Positions 8,250 to 16,182 of a DNA stretch of 36,833 nucleotides are shown in pieces. This DNA is from Eubacteriales bacterium (GTDB lineage Bacteria > Bacillota > Clostridia > Lachnospirales > Lachnospiraceae), in the NCBI GenBank assembly GCA_030533385.1, contig JAUNJG010000015.1, positions 1-36,833 on the forward strand, read 5' to 3'. The translations under genes and the position numbers were made by a program. Position 1 is the stretch's first letter, and every line of letters begins with the position of its first letter. The notes beneath the pieces are model-generated. The model did not search any database, was not told the origin of the DNA, and was given only the letters and a program-made list of their open reading frames with translations.

Positions 8250-8310
8250 AATGAAGAACAAACGAAACAATAACCCAGATAATCGTTCTCTTTGACCATC
8301 TACTCAAATA

Positions 8311-8350
8311 ATTAATTAAAACCAGGCACACCATATACATCCGGCGTCTA
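8311..8350. repeat. Degenerate extra copy of the left arm of the foldback element
   Basis: This stretch (AATTAATTAAAACCAGGC, then CATATACATCC and GTCTAC) resembles the left arm of the foldback just to its right (AATTGGGAAAACCAGGC, TATATATATCC, GTGTAC) in the same order. It is a direct, diverged copy, and so also partly complementary to the right arm. Only the AACCAGGC core is exact. It may be a remnant of a second element or an alternative pairing partner. Confidence 0.4.
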
Positions 8351-8355
8351 CCCAT

Positions 8356-8535
8356 GAGCTGCCGATAATTGGGAAAACCAGGCTACTTCCTTATATATAT
8401 CCACGTGTACGCCTTTGCGACGCAGCTGTACGCAGAATGACGGATGTTAGTCCGTCAGGCTCGTACAGGTGCTGGGAGCAATGCGCGAACACGGGATATA
8501 TATATGAAGTCTGGTTTCCAAAAATTATCAAGCTC
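8356..8535. repeat. Long (~180 bp) imperfect foldback element, MITE-like or structured RNA
   Basis: Most of this stretch pairs with itself. Matching blocks in order from the outside are GAGCT/AGCTC (8356-8360 with 8531-8535), GATAATT/AATTATC (8364-8370, 8523-8529), AACCAG/CTGGTT (8376-8381, 8511-8516), ACTT/AAGT, an 11-bp TATATATATCC match (8392-8402, 8494-8504), CGTGT/ACACG (8404-8408, 8489-8493), TTGC/GCAA, CAGC/GCTG, TGTACG/CGTACA (8427-8432, 8462-8467), and an apical stem GACGGA-TGTTAG-TCCGTC (8439-8456). It starts about 107 bases after the last island gene and ends three bases before the GNAT stop codon. AGCT at both ends could be a 4-bp target duplication but is itself palindromic, so this is not decisive. 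It could also act as a terminator for the 20-kb operon ending here. Confidence 0.7.
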
Positions 8536-8538
8536 CTC

Positions 8539-8958
8539 TCACAACTCCAAATACTGAATCATCCCCGGCCCTAAATCCTCCGTCGGACGGGCAATGAATC
8601 CATGACTTTGATAGAACTCCTCCCTTCCCTTGGCGCACATCAAATCAAACATCATGGTGGTTCCTTCAAAACCGATGTTGATAACAAATCGCTTCAGCGC
8701 CTCCAAAATCAGGCCGCCAATTCCTTCCCCCTGTACCTCCGGGCGGATGATCAAATCCTGCACATAACAGATAATGGCGCCGTCTCCGACGATACGTCCC
8801 ATGCCCACCGCCTTGCCGTCCTTGTATGCCACCAGGGTATAGAGGCTGTTATCCAGACCCCTCCTTGCCTGATCCCGGCTCAGCTTGCGAAAATGTACTG
8901 CCTCTCTCAGTTCCATATAAGTATCAATATCCAAACGGTCCTCTACCAGATGTATCAT
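8539..8958 (-). CDS. GNAT-family N-acetyltransferase
   Basis: A 139-residue single-domain protein with the Gcn5-related acetyltransferase fold. The acetyl-CoA binding motif A is clear: YVQDLIIRPEVQGEGIGG, the Gln/Arg-x-x-Gly-x-Gly loop, followed by the helix LILEALKRFV. The conserved YQSHGFIARP near the C-terminus is the usual last strand. The substrate is not predictable. Its ATG overlaps the sirC stop by four bases (ATGA, 8955-8958), so it is translated as the last gene of the tetrapyrrole operon. No known corrinoid step needs an acetyltransferase, so its place here is either a passenger or an unrecognised role. Confidence 0.85.
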   Translation of the reverse strand: MIHLVEDRLDIDTYMELREAVHFRKLSRDQARRGLDNSLYTLVAYKDGKAVGMGRIVGDGAIICYVQDLIIRPEVQGEGIGGLILEALKRFVINIGFEGTTMMFDLMCAKGREEFYQSHGFIARPTEDLGPGMIQYLEL

Positions 8959-9575
8959 GATGTGCTGCCCTGCCTTACTATCGTTTTGATTTCTTCTTCT
9001 CCCAGCGGAGCCTCCTTCTCAAATGCCGCTGCCGCCGCCCTTTTTAAGATACTCCTCCGGTCAGCCTCCATCGGAACATGCTCCTGTACATATGACCGCA
9101 GTTTACCCATCTGCACAGCAATCTCTGCATAGCTGTCGGGAATCACCTTTTCTATCTCCTTCCGAATCTGAGAGGACAGGATAGGACTCTTGCCTCCCGT
9201 GTTGATGCCGATGCTGATGTCTCCTTTTTTCACCAGCGCCGGGAACAAAAAAGTACCCTCCTCCGGGGCGTCCGCCACGTTGACCGGAATCCCCCGCTCC
9301 CGGCAAAGCATGGCCGCCCGGTGGTTTGCCTGTCTGTCGCCAGTGGCTACAACGACCAGAGCCGCCGAATCCAGCTGCTGCTCCGACAGTTCCCCTTCAT
9401 GCAGGCTGTCCGGAGGCAGCAGCTGGCGCAGCGCCCCGCAGATTTCCTTCCCGACAACCTGGACATCGGCACCATAGCGCAGCAGGCCTTCTACTTTGCG
9501 AAGTGCCACCTTTCCACCGCCGATGACCAGGCATTTTTTCTGTTCAATTTCGATAAATATGGGAAAATGCGCCAT
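8955..9575 (-). CDS. sirC: Precorrin-2 dehydrogenase (siroheme synthase N-terminal type)
   Basis: A 206-residue protein like the N-terminal half of CysG, Met8p or SirC. The Rossmann motif is CLVIGGGKVALRKVEGLL (Gly triplet at residues 19-21). The segment VNVADAPEEGTFLFPALV, with its conserved Asp, matches the family's active site region, and GKSPILSSQIRKEIE starts the C-terminal domain. It oxidises precorrin-2 to sirohydrochlorin using NAD+. In the early-cobalt route this supplies the substrate for CbiK, encoded in the same operon; some homologues also insert iron. The ATG at 9575 was chosen for its AAAGGAG site. A TTG at 9623 would overlap the upstream gene and has no such signal. It overlaps the GNAT gene by four bases. 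Confidence 0.88.
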   Translation of the reverse strand: MAHFPIFIEIEQKKCLVIGGGKVALRKVEGLLRYGADVQVVGKEICGALRQLLPPDSLHEGELSEQQLDSAALVVVATGDRQANHRAAMLCRERGIPVNVADAPEEGTFLFPALVKKGDISIGINTGGKSPILSSQIRKEIEKVIPDSYAEIAVQMGKLRSYVQEHVPMEADRRSILKRAAAAAFEKEAPLGEEEIKTIVRQGSTS

Positions 9576-9612
9576 ATTGCTTCTCTCCTTTGATTCGCAG
9601 AACAAAACTATC

Positions 9613-11790
9613 TTATTTTTCAATCCCCACCCGGGAACTTAATCCTCTGTCAAACGGATGCTTTCTCTTACAAATTTCAGAAACATAGTCCGCCTGTTCT
9701 ATCAGTGTCTCAGAAGGATTCCGTCCACTCATGACCACTTCCAGATGCCCCGGCCTGTTTTGCAGACATTCCAGCACCTTCTCCTCGGTGAGCAATCCCA
9801 TGGACATGGCATAGACACTCTCATCCATAACCAGCATATCATAATCTTTCGCCTTTTCAAAAAGCCTCTCCAGCATGGCATCGTTTTGCTCATGAAGTGC
9901 CTGTAGCTCCTCCTCATTCATCCGAAAGGTGAACTTCTCCATGCCCGGCCCCGGAACTACCGTGACGTTGGAAAGCCCTTCGATAATCTTTCGCTCACTG
10001 GAATCATTGCCTTTTAAAAACTGGTGAAGAAGCACCTTCTTTCCGGCTCCCGCCGCCCGTACTGTCAGTCCCATGACACAGGTGGTCTTTCCTTTTCCGT
10101 CACCGCAGTAAATATGCACGCATCCTTCTTTGGAGACATCGTCTTTTCGTCCTCCGCATCCGACGGCATCCTCCTCTTTTTCAGAAGCTCCGGCGTTTTC
10201 GGAAGTTTGTGCAGCCTGCCCTTTTTCCGATGTCACATTCAAATCGGAGATTCGTCCGGTATCATCAAAACATTGGGATGCTCGCTCTTTTCCCGGCAAA
10301 CGTTCTATTCCCAAAATATCGTAAATTTTCTCCACGTCCAGATGGCTGCGAACCAAATCCGCCAGCTTATTGTACTGAATTTCTTTATATTCCGCCACGC
10401 TGAGATGATGTTCTCCCGGGACGATGCCTTTCTCCCTCATCATATCATGGACAAGCCCAAACAGCAGCTCTTCATTGTCAAAAATCCCGTGGAGATAACT
10501 GCCCCAGATGCGCCCGTCCGCCGTCATGTAGGCATCCGTCCTTCCATCTTCCAGCTCAATCATCGGCACTGCGCCGCCCAGATTGGCGGTGACGCCCATG
10601 TGAATCTCGTAGCCTTCCACCTGACGATTTTCCAGACCATATAGATTTTGTTCTTCCCGGATATTTCCTCGGATTCTTGTTCTTGTCTTTCCTCCCTGAA
10701 ATACGGTAGACGTATCCAACAGCCCCAGCCCTCTCATACTCCCGCCATGCTCCACATAATCCGGGTCGTGAAGTTCTTTCCCGAGCAACTGAAAACCGCC
10801 GCAGATGCCGATGATCCTCTTTCCTTTTCCGGCTGCCCGAAGAAGCACGCCCTCCAGCCCGCTCTCGATCAGCCATTCCATATCTGCCATGGTATTTTTC
10901 GTCCCCGGCAGCAAAATCAAATCCGGATCCTGAAGCTCTTTTTTGTCGGTAACATAGCGAAGAGATACGCCGTCAATTAACTCAAATACACTAAAATCCG
11001 TAAAATTAGAAATATGGGGCAGACGAATCACCGCCACATCCAGCCCCTCAGTAAAGGTGCGCTGATTCAGACGGTCAGAAAGGCTGTCTTCATCATCCAC
11101 GTCAATTTTTTCCATGGGCAACACTCCAAGAACCGGCTTGTCGGTCAACTCTTCCAGCATTTTTAACCCTGGCTTTAAAATCTCCACATCCCCCCGGAAT
11201 TTATTAATCACCACGCCGCAGAATCTGTCCTGATCTTCCTTCGGCAAAAGCTTGATGGTGCCGTAAGCGGAGGCAAACACGCCGCCCCGGTCAATGTCCG
11301 CCACCAAAATCACCGGTGCGCCCGCCATCTTTGCCATTCCCATGTTGACAATATCATTTTCCGCCAGATTGATTTCCGCCGGAGATCCGGCACCCTCGAT
11401 GACGATGATATCGTTTTCCTCCGCCAGATGATTGAAAGCCTTCATGACCTCCGGCGCCAGGGCATTCTTTTTCTCATAATATTCCTGTGCGCTCAGGTTA
11501 TCATACACCTCACCGTTTACAATAACCTGAGAACCCATATCGCTGGTAGGCTTTAACAAAATCGGATTCATCCAGTGGGTCGGCTCTATCATGGCCGCCT
11601 CCGCCTGCATAGCCTGCGCCCGCCCGATTTCCAGCCCTTCCTTCGTAATATAAGAATTTAATGCCATATTTTGTGACTTGAACGGAGCCACCCGATAGCC
11701 ATCCTGCTTAAACACCCGGCACAGCCCGGCAGTGACAAAGGTTTTTCCCGAGTTTGACATAGTTCCCTGCACCATGATTGCTTTTGCCAT
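9613..11790 (-). CDS. cbiP-cobA: Cobyric acid synthase fused to cob(I)alamin adenosyltransferase
   Basis: A 725-residue two-enzyme fusion. Residues 1 to about 500 are cobyric acid synthase (CbiP/CobQ): an N-terminal ATPase half (VQGTMSNSGKTFVTAGLCRV, FKSQNMALNS) and a glutaminase half with the nucleophile C330 in GICGGFQLLG and H434 in SYLHGIFDN. It amidates four carboxylates of adenosylcobyrinic acid a,c-diamide. A Glu/Ala/Gly-rich linker (about 515-555) leads to a CobA/BtuR-type adenosyltransferase with the P-loop GDGKGKTT (563-570), the family segment DMLVMDESVYAMSMGLL, and a final YVSEICKRKHPFDRG. This half attaches the 5'-deoxyadenosyl group to cobalt. The two enzymes act on consecutive intermediates, so the fusion may pass the adenosylated product on directly. 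The ATG at 11790 follows GGGGGAAG. Confidence 0.93.
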   Translation of the reverse strand: MAKAIMVQGTMSNSGKTFVTAGLCRVFKQDGYRVAPFKSQNMALNSYITKEGLEIGRAQAMQAEAAMIEPTHWMNPILLKPTSDMGSQVIVNGEVYDNLSAQEYYEKKNALAPEVMKAFNHLAEENDIIVIEGAGSPAEINLAENDIVNMGMAKMAGAPVILVADIDRGGVFASAYGTIKLLPKEDQDRFCGVVINKFRGDVEILKPGLKMLEELTDKPVLGVLPMEKIDVDDEDSLSDRLNQRTFTEGLDVAVIRLPHISNFTDFSVFELIDGVSLRYVTDKKELQDPDLILLPGTKNTMADMEWLIESGLEGVLLRAAGKGKRIIGICGGFQLLGKELHDPDYVEHGGSMRGLGLLDTSTVFQGGKTRTRIRGNIREEQNLYGLENRQVEGYEIHMGVTANLGGAVPMIELEDGRTDAYMTADGRIWGSYLHGIFDNEELLFGLVHDMMREKGIVPGEHHLSVAEYKEIQYNKLADLVRSHLDVEKIYDILGIERLPGKERASQCFDDTGRISDLNVTSEKGQAAQTSENAGASEKEEDAVGCGGRKDDVSKEGCVHIYCGDGKGKTTCVMGLTVRAAGAGKKVLLHQFLKGNDSSERKIIEGLSNVTVVPGPGMEKFTFRMNEEELQALHEQNDAMLERLFEKAKDYDMLVMDESVYAMSMGLLTEEKVLECLQNRPGHLEVVMSGRNPSETLIEQADYVSEICKRKHPFDRGLSSRVGIEK

Positions 11791-11806
11791 CTTCTTCTTC
11801 CCCCTT

Positions 11807-12928
11807 CTACTGTGATGCCTGCATTTTTCCCCATGATTTTTCGACTCCTAAAACGTCCTGCTCCACAGAAAGGACATCTCTCATGGCGTCCAACAGTTTT
11901 TTGTTTTCTTCATGAGACTTTACAGCCACCCGCCAATAATCCCCTTGCAAATTGACATAATTACTGCAATTGCGAATCATAATTCCTTTCTTTTCCAACC
12001 GGTCATCCAAATCAGTGATGCCCGGTGCGCGGAAAAAGAGATAGTTCGCCTGCCCGTCAAACAGCTTTACCGGCAGAGAGGAAAGCTCCTCTTTCATGAA
12101 GGCAAGCTCCTTCTCCACGGCCTCTACCACGGCCTTCTTGTAAGCAGGCTGGGCCAGAGCGGCCACCCCGGCGCACTGGGCAATGTGACTGACCGGCCAG
12201 GCCTGTCCCGCCCTGTTGATTTTTTCAATCACCGCCGGAGATGAACATAACAGATAGCCCAGACGGACACCCGGTATGGCGTACAGCTTCGTAAAGGATT
12301 TCAAAATCATGAGATTGGAAAACTCTCCGAGCCATGGTTTCACCGTATATTCTGACTCTCTGCGACACATTTCCAAAAAACATTCATCTACCATTACCAT
12401 CGCACCGTATTGTCTCGCCCTTTTTAGAACTTCCACAATCTGTTCCCGCCCGGTCAGCAGGCCGGTGGGATTGTTCGGGTTGCACAGCACGACCAAATCT
12501 ATCTCGCCGTTTATTCTTTCTGCCAAATCCGCCGGAACCTTCATGTCCCTCCCCATCGGCACATAGACCATCTCCGCTCCCGCCGCCGTCATCGCCTCCT
12601 CGTATTCCACAAAAGCAGGAACAGGCAGCAGTACTTTTTTCGGAGTTAACCCAAAGGCCAGCCGGTAGAGCAAATCCGCTCCACCGTTGCCACAAGCTAT
12701 CCAGTCTGCTCTCACATGATCCTGGCGGGAGATGGATTCCCGCAGAGCAGTACATTCCGGATCCGGATAGTTCACAGTTCCTTCGATGGCCGCCGTCATC
12801 GCCTTTTTGATGTGGGAGGGCAGTCCGAGAGGGCTGATATTGGCAGAAAAATCTAAAATGTTCTCCTCCGCCATCCCCAGCTCTCTCGCTTTTTTATAAA
12901 TGTTGCCGCCATGTACATTTCTTTTCAT
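11807..12928 (-). CDS. cobD: L-threonine-O-3-phosphate decarboxylase
   Basis: A 373-residue fold-type I PLP enzyme of the histidinol-phosphate aminotransferase family. It has VHGGNIYKKARELG at the N-terminus, NPNNPTGLLTGREQI, a VDECF motif, and the PLP lysine K214 in KSFTKLYAIPGVRLGYLL. Histidinol-phosphate aminotransferases share these motifs. The N-terminal HGGN and the cobalamin neighbours point to CobD, which makes (R)-1-amino-2-propanol phosphate for the nucleotide-loop linker. CbiB, the next enzyme, is encoded directly upstream. The ATG at 12928 lies nine bases after GAGGG; a TTG at 12937 is less likely. It is 16 bases from the next gene. The 122-base gap before it (12929-13050) is AT-rich and holds no recognisable feature. 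Confidence 0.85.
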   Translation of the reverse strand: MKRNVHGGNIYKKARELGMAEENILDFSANISPLGLPSHIKKAMTAAIEGTVNYPDPECTALRESISRQDHVRADWIACGNGGADLLYRLAFGLTPKKVLLPVPAFVEYEEAMTAAGAEMVYVPMGRDMKVPADLAERINGEIDLVVLCNPNNPTGLLTGREQIVEVLKRARQYGAMVMVDECFLEMCRRESEYTVKPWLGEFSNLMILKSFTKLYAIPGVRLGYLLCSSPAVIEKINRAGQAWPVSHIAQCAGVAALAQPAYKKAVVEAVEKELAFMKEELSSLPVKLFDGQANYLFFRAPGITDLDDRLEKKGIMIRNCSNYVNLQGDYWRVAVKSHEENKKLLDAMRDVLSVEQDVLGVEKSWGKMQASQ

Positions 12929-13050
12929 GTTCCTCAACCCTCGTTACATTTTTTATTTTATATTGCCATCCGACAGTTACTGATACTTCACATCCCCGGG
13001 CAAACGACAATTGATAACTCCCATCAATGATAAGCATCCATCTATAAATC

Positions 13051-14061
13051 TCATCTACCCAACAGCCATGCCGCCCCAAAGCGCACACAACAGCACGCCA
13101 GCAGCGTCAGCACGGCACTGACATAAAGGAGCTGGTTGGTGCGGCGAATGTCCTCGTACTCCACCGGGCGGATGTCATCGCCGATGGTCGGTTTCACCAC
13201 AGGTTTTCCAAAATAATTGTGGGTGCCTCCCAGCCGGATGTGCAGCGCTCCCGCCGCCACCGCCTCGGTCTGGGCGCTGTTCGGACTTAAATGATTGAAC
13301 CGATCTCTGCAAAAAATGTTCCACGCTCCTCTTGCATCAAATTTCAGCAGCGCTGCGGCCAGTACCATCATCACCGCCGCCAGCCTCGCCGGAATAAAAT
13401 TACAGATATCATCCAGCTTCGCTGAGGCATAACCGATGTGCAGCAGTTCCTCATTTCGATAAGCTACCATGGAATCCAGAGTGTTGACCGCCTTGTAGGC
13501 AAACCCCAGAGGGGCACCTCCCAGTGCGATGAAAAACAGAGGGGCGATGACGCCGTCCGCCGTATTTTCTGCAATGGTCTCCACGTCAGCTTTTGCCACT
13601 TCGCTCTCCGTCAGCTCCTGAGTATCCCGTCCCACCAGATAGGAAATCTCTCTTCTGGCGCCGGCCAGATCTCCTTCCTTCAGCCGGGCGTACACTTTCA
13701 TGGACTCTTTTTTCAAACTTTTGGTGGCCAGAATCTGATAGATGAAGAAAGCCTCCAGCCCGAACCGAAAAGACGGATGTACTCGCCCTGCGGCCGCCAA
13801 AATCCCCCACACCGTCAGGAAAGTGCCAGAGACAATGAGCGCCGTCAGCACAAAACCGGCCGCAACCTCCGCCTTTTCCCTGCGGGGAAGTTCCCTCTTT
13901 TTCGCCTCCTGCCAGGAGCAGCCATACAGCAGCCTTTGCAAACCTTTTTTTATTTTTTCAATAAACCAGCCGATAATCTGAACCGGGTGAATAAGACCGT
14001 GGGGATCTCCCAAAATCAAATCCACCGCAAATCCCAGAAGCATGGCATACACTGTTTTCAT
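13051..14061 (-). CDS. cbiB: Adenosylcobinamide-phosphate synthase
   Basis: A 336-residue integral membrane protein with the CbiB signature near the N-terminus (LILGDPHGLIHPVQIIGWFI). Hydrophobic segments follow at about 65-90, 100-115 and 205-225, with a last one at the C-terminus. GRDTQELTESEVAKADVETI and ENTADGVIAPLFF match the family core. It joins the aminopropanol (phosphate) arm to adenosylcobyric acid. Transcription comes from the cobK-cbiA gene 40 bases upstream, and the cobD gene for its co-substrate lies downstream. The length is normal. Confidence 0.92.
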   Translation of the reverse strand: MKTVYAMLLGFAVDLILGDPHGLIHPVQIIGWFIEKIKKGLQRLLYGCSWQEAKKRELPRREKAEVAAGFVLTALIVSGTFLTVWGILAAAGRVHPSFRFGLEAFFIYQILATKSLKKESMKVYARLKEGDLAGARREISYLVGRDTQELTESEVAKADVETIAENTADGVIAPLFFIALGGAPLGFAYKAVNTLDSMVAYRNEELLHIGYASAKLDDICNFIPARLAAVMMVLAAALLKFDARGAWNIFCRDRFNHLSPNSAQTEAVAAGALHIRLGGTHNYFGKPVVKPTIGDDIRPVEYEDIRRTNQLLYVSAVLTLLACCCVRFGAAWLLGR

Positions 14062-14101
14062 TTTTTCTCCCCTTGCCCCCGATAGGCTTATCCACAGTTT
14101 T

Positions 14102-16177
14102 TTATTCGCAAGTCCCTTTATATTCTTCCGCCAGGCGGACGAAGGACTCCGCCACCTGCGGACAATTATGGAAATAAAGGTGAGGATATCCGGCGAGCAA
14201 ATTACCCACGGAATACACGCCCTGCCAGTTCCGCCCCGTCGTTTTGGACATCAGGCAGACATCTCCCCTCTCTGCCGCCTTGGAATAATGGAACTCATGC
14301 GCTCTGATTTTCGTACCTTTTTTGAAAAACGGTGTATCTTTTAGCGCCTCCATCGTCACATAGCCAAACTCCCCGGAAAGTTTCCGGGTCATCTCCACAT
14401 CCGTCGGCACCAGCCCCAGCATGGGCACGGAGGTTCCGTCGGTCTCAATGAGATTTTCACAGGTGTACATAAAGCCGCCGCACTCCGCAAGAATCGGCAT
14501 GCCACTCTCCGCCGCCTGATGAATGGAAGCTTTCATGGAGAGATTTTCCGACAGTTCTTTCCGATAAGTTTCCGGATACCCGCCGCCTATATAAATCCCA
14601 CTCACATCCTCCGGAAGTCTCTCGTCCTCCACCGGGCTAAAATACACAAGATCTGCCCCTTTTTCTCGAAGAATATCCAGATTCTGAGCATAATAAAAAC
14701 AAAATGCCTTATCCCATGCCACGGCAATTTTTATCCGTTCCTTCTGTCCTTTTTCTTTTTGTATTTCCTTTTCCATTTTATCCGGAAGTGCCGGGGCCTC
14801 CCGGCCGATTTTCATGAGTAAATCTAAGTCAATGCTTTCCTCGGCCATCTTGCCCAGCAGGGAAATCACCTCATCCAGGTTCTCAATCTCTGCCGCCGTC
14901 ATCAGCCCCAGATGACGACTTCCGATATGTGCGTCTTTATTTTCGGGAAAATATCCTACTACCAGGATACCAAGTTCCTCCTCAATCAACGGTTTCATTC
15001 TCTCATACATAGGACGGGAACAGCGGTTTAAAATCACGCCTCTCACCGGATTGTCCCGGTACTCTGCAAGCCCCTTGATGAGCGGGATCATAGTGTGGGA
15101 CATTCCCTTCCCGTTGATGATGAGAATGGTCGGCGTCTTCGTCTCCTCAGAGACGGTGTAAGTGCTTTTTTCACAGGTTACGCCAACGCCGTCATAATAG
15201 CCCATGACCCCCTCCGCCACGGAAAACTCCACCTGACGGCTATCCTTCGCCACCAGGCTCCGAAGCTCCTCTCCCGTGGAAAAGAACGGGTCCAGATTCC
15301 GGCAGTCCCGCCCGGTGATATGTCCGTGCAGCATAGGATCAATATAATCGGGGCCACACTTATAAGACTGTATCTTCACACCCCGGTCAGTCAACGCCTT
15401 TAAAATGCCGCAGGTGACGCTGGTCTTGCCGCATCCACTATTTGCACCTGCCAAAAGAACCCTCGGCATCTTCGGTGCCGGACGGCGAATGAGAAGAAAG
15501 TCAATGCCCGCCCGACGGCAGGCCTCTACCTTCACATCCACACCGCCGGTTTTGCCGCTGTCCTTGGATACCATGACAGAAGCCTTGGTCTCCCGGATGA
15601 GACGCAGATTATCCTCCACCGTAAAAGGCGGCATTTTCCCGAACACATGTTCGTCCGGATAGCCGGCCTTCCGACAGCCTTCCAGGGAGGACTCATTATC
15701 CAAAACCCGGATAAACAAACGCTCTCTGGCATCTTTCACCCGCTCCATGTAAAGAGAGGCAGTGTTTACGCCTGTCGTCAGAAGCACATTGCCGTCCCTC
15801 TCATTCAGCCATGCCGCCGCCTCCCCGGCATCCGCCACGGAGAACAGCCTCTCATAATCATAAGTCAGCTCTTGCCTTTCATAACGCTCATAGGGAATTT
15901 GAAGACGGGCCGCAGCCGCCCTCACCGTCTCCGTCACAATGCGGGCAAAGGGATGGGTGGCGTCCACAATTTTGCCACAGGGATTTTCAGTAAAAAGCTT
16001 CACAAACCCATCCTCATCCAATCTGCCGGCGTGGATGTCAATGTCATAATCCGCAAGCATCTCCGCTCCCAGCTTCGTGGCGACGCAGGCCAATATTTTT
16101 TTCTTTTCTTTCAATTGCCGCACGATAACCTCCCGGGATTCCGTCGTGCCGGCAATGACAATCACATCATATTTCAT
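14102..16177 (-). CDS. cbiJ-cbiA: Precorrin-6A reductase fused to cobyrinic acid a,c-diamide synthase
   Basis: A 691-residue fusion. Residues 1 to about 235 are the CbiJ/CobK reductase: IVIAGTTESREVIVRQL at the N-terminus and the family segment IVDATHPFARIVTETV, then VMVSKDSGKTGGVDVKVEAC. It reduces cobalt-precorrin-6A. After a short junction (RRPAPKMPRVLL) comes CbiA: the ATP-binding P-loop GANSGCGKT at 244-252, YKCGPDYIDPMLH, and a class I glutaminase domain with nucleophile C566 in ILAECGGFMYTCE. This half amidates the a and c side chains of cobyrinate. The two steps are not adjacent in the pathway (CbiE/T and CbiC act between them), so the value of the fusion is less clear than for the CbiP fusion. 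It starts five bases after the cbiK-cbiL stop. Confidence 0.92.
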   Translation of the reverse strand: MKYDVIVIAGTTESREVIVRQLKEKKKILACVATKLGAEMLADYDIDIHAGRLDEDGFVKLFTENPCGKIVDATHPFARIVTETVRAAAARLQIPYERYERQELTYDYERLFSVADAGEAAAWLNERDGNVLLTTGVNTASLYMERVKDARERLFIRVLDNESSLEGCRKAGYPDEHVFGKMPPFTVEDNLRLIRETKASVMVSKDSGKTGGVDVKVEACRRAGIDFLLIRRPAPKMPRVLLAGANSGCGKTSVTCGILKALTDRGVKIQSYKCGPDYIDPMLHGHITGRDCRNLDPFFSTGEELRSLVAKDSRQVEFSVAEGVMGYYDGVGVTCEKSTYTVSEETKTPTILIINGKGMSHTMIPLIKGLAEYRDNPVRGVILNRCSRPMYERMKPLIEEELGILVVGYFPENKDAHIGSRHLGLMTAAEIENLDEVISLLGKMAEESIDLDLLMKIGREAPALPDKMEKEIQKEKGQKERIKIAVAWDKAFCFYYAQNLDILREKGADLVYFSPVEDERLPEDVSGIYIGGGYPETYRKELSENLSMKASIHQAAESGMPILAECGGFMYTCENLIETDGTSVPMLGLVPTDVEMTRKLSGEFGYVTMEALKDTPFFKKGTKIRAHEFHYSKAAERGDVCLMSKTTGRNWQGVYSVGNLLAGYPHLYFHNCPQVAESFVRLAEEYKGTCE

Positions 16178-16182
16178 TTCGT

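Noticed and set aside
8110-8355. An 81-codon minus-strand frame reaching into the foldback region
   Set aside because: Most of it is antisense to the small gene downstream of the MmeI-like gene. It has no ribosome binding site and its product looks unordered.
8356-8535. 6S RNA or another known large RNA as explanation for the foldback
   Set aside because: Its length fits 6S RNA, but the TA-repeat stem, the small apical hairpin and the lack of an obvious large central bubble do not. No promoter or terminator was seen that would define an RNA gene.
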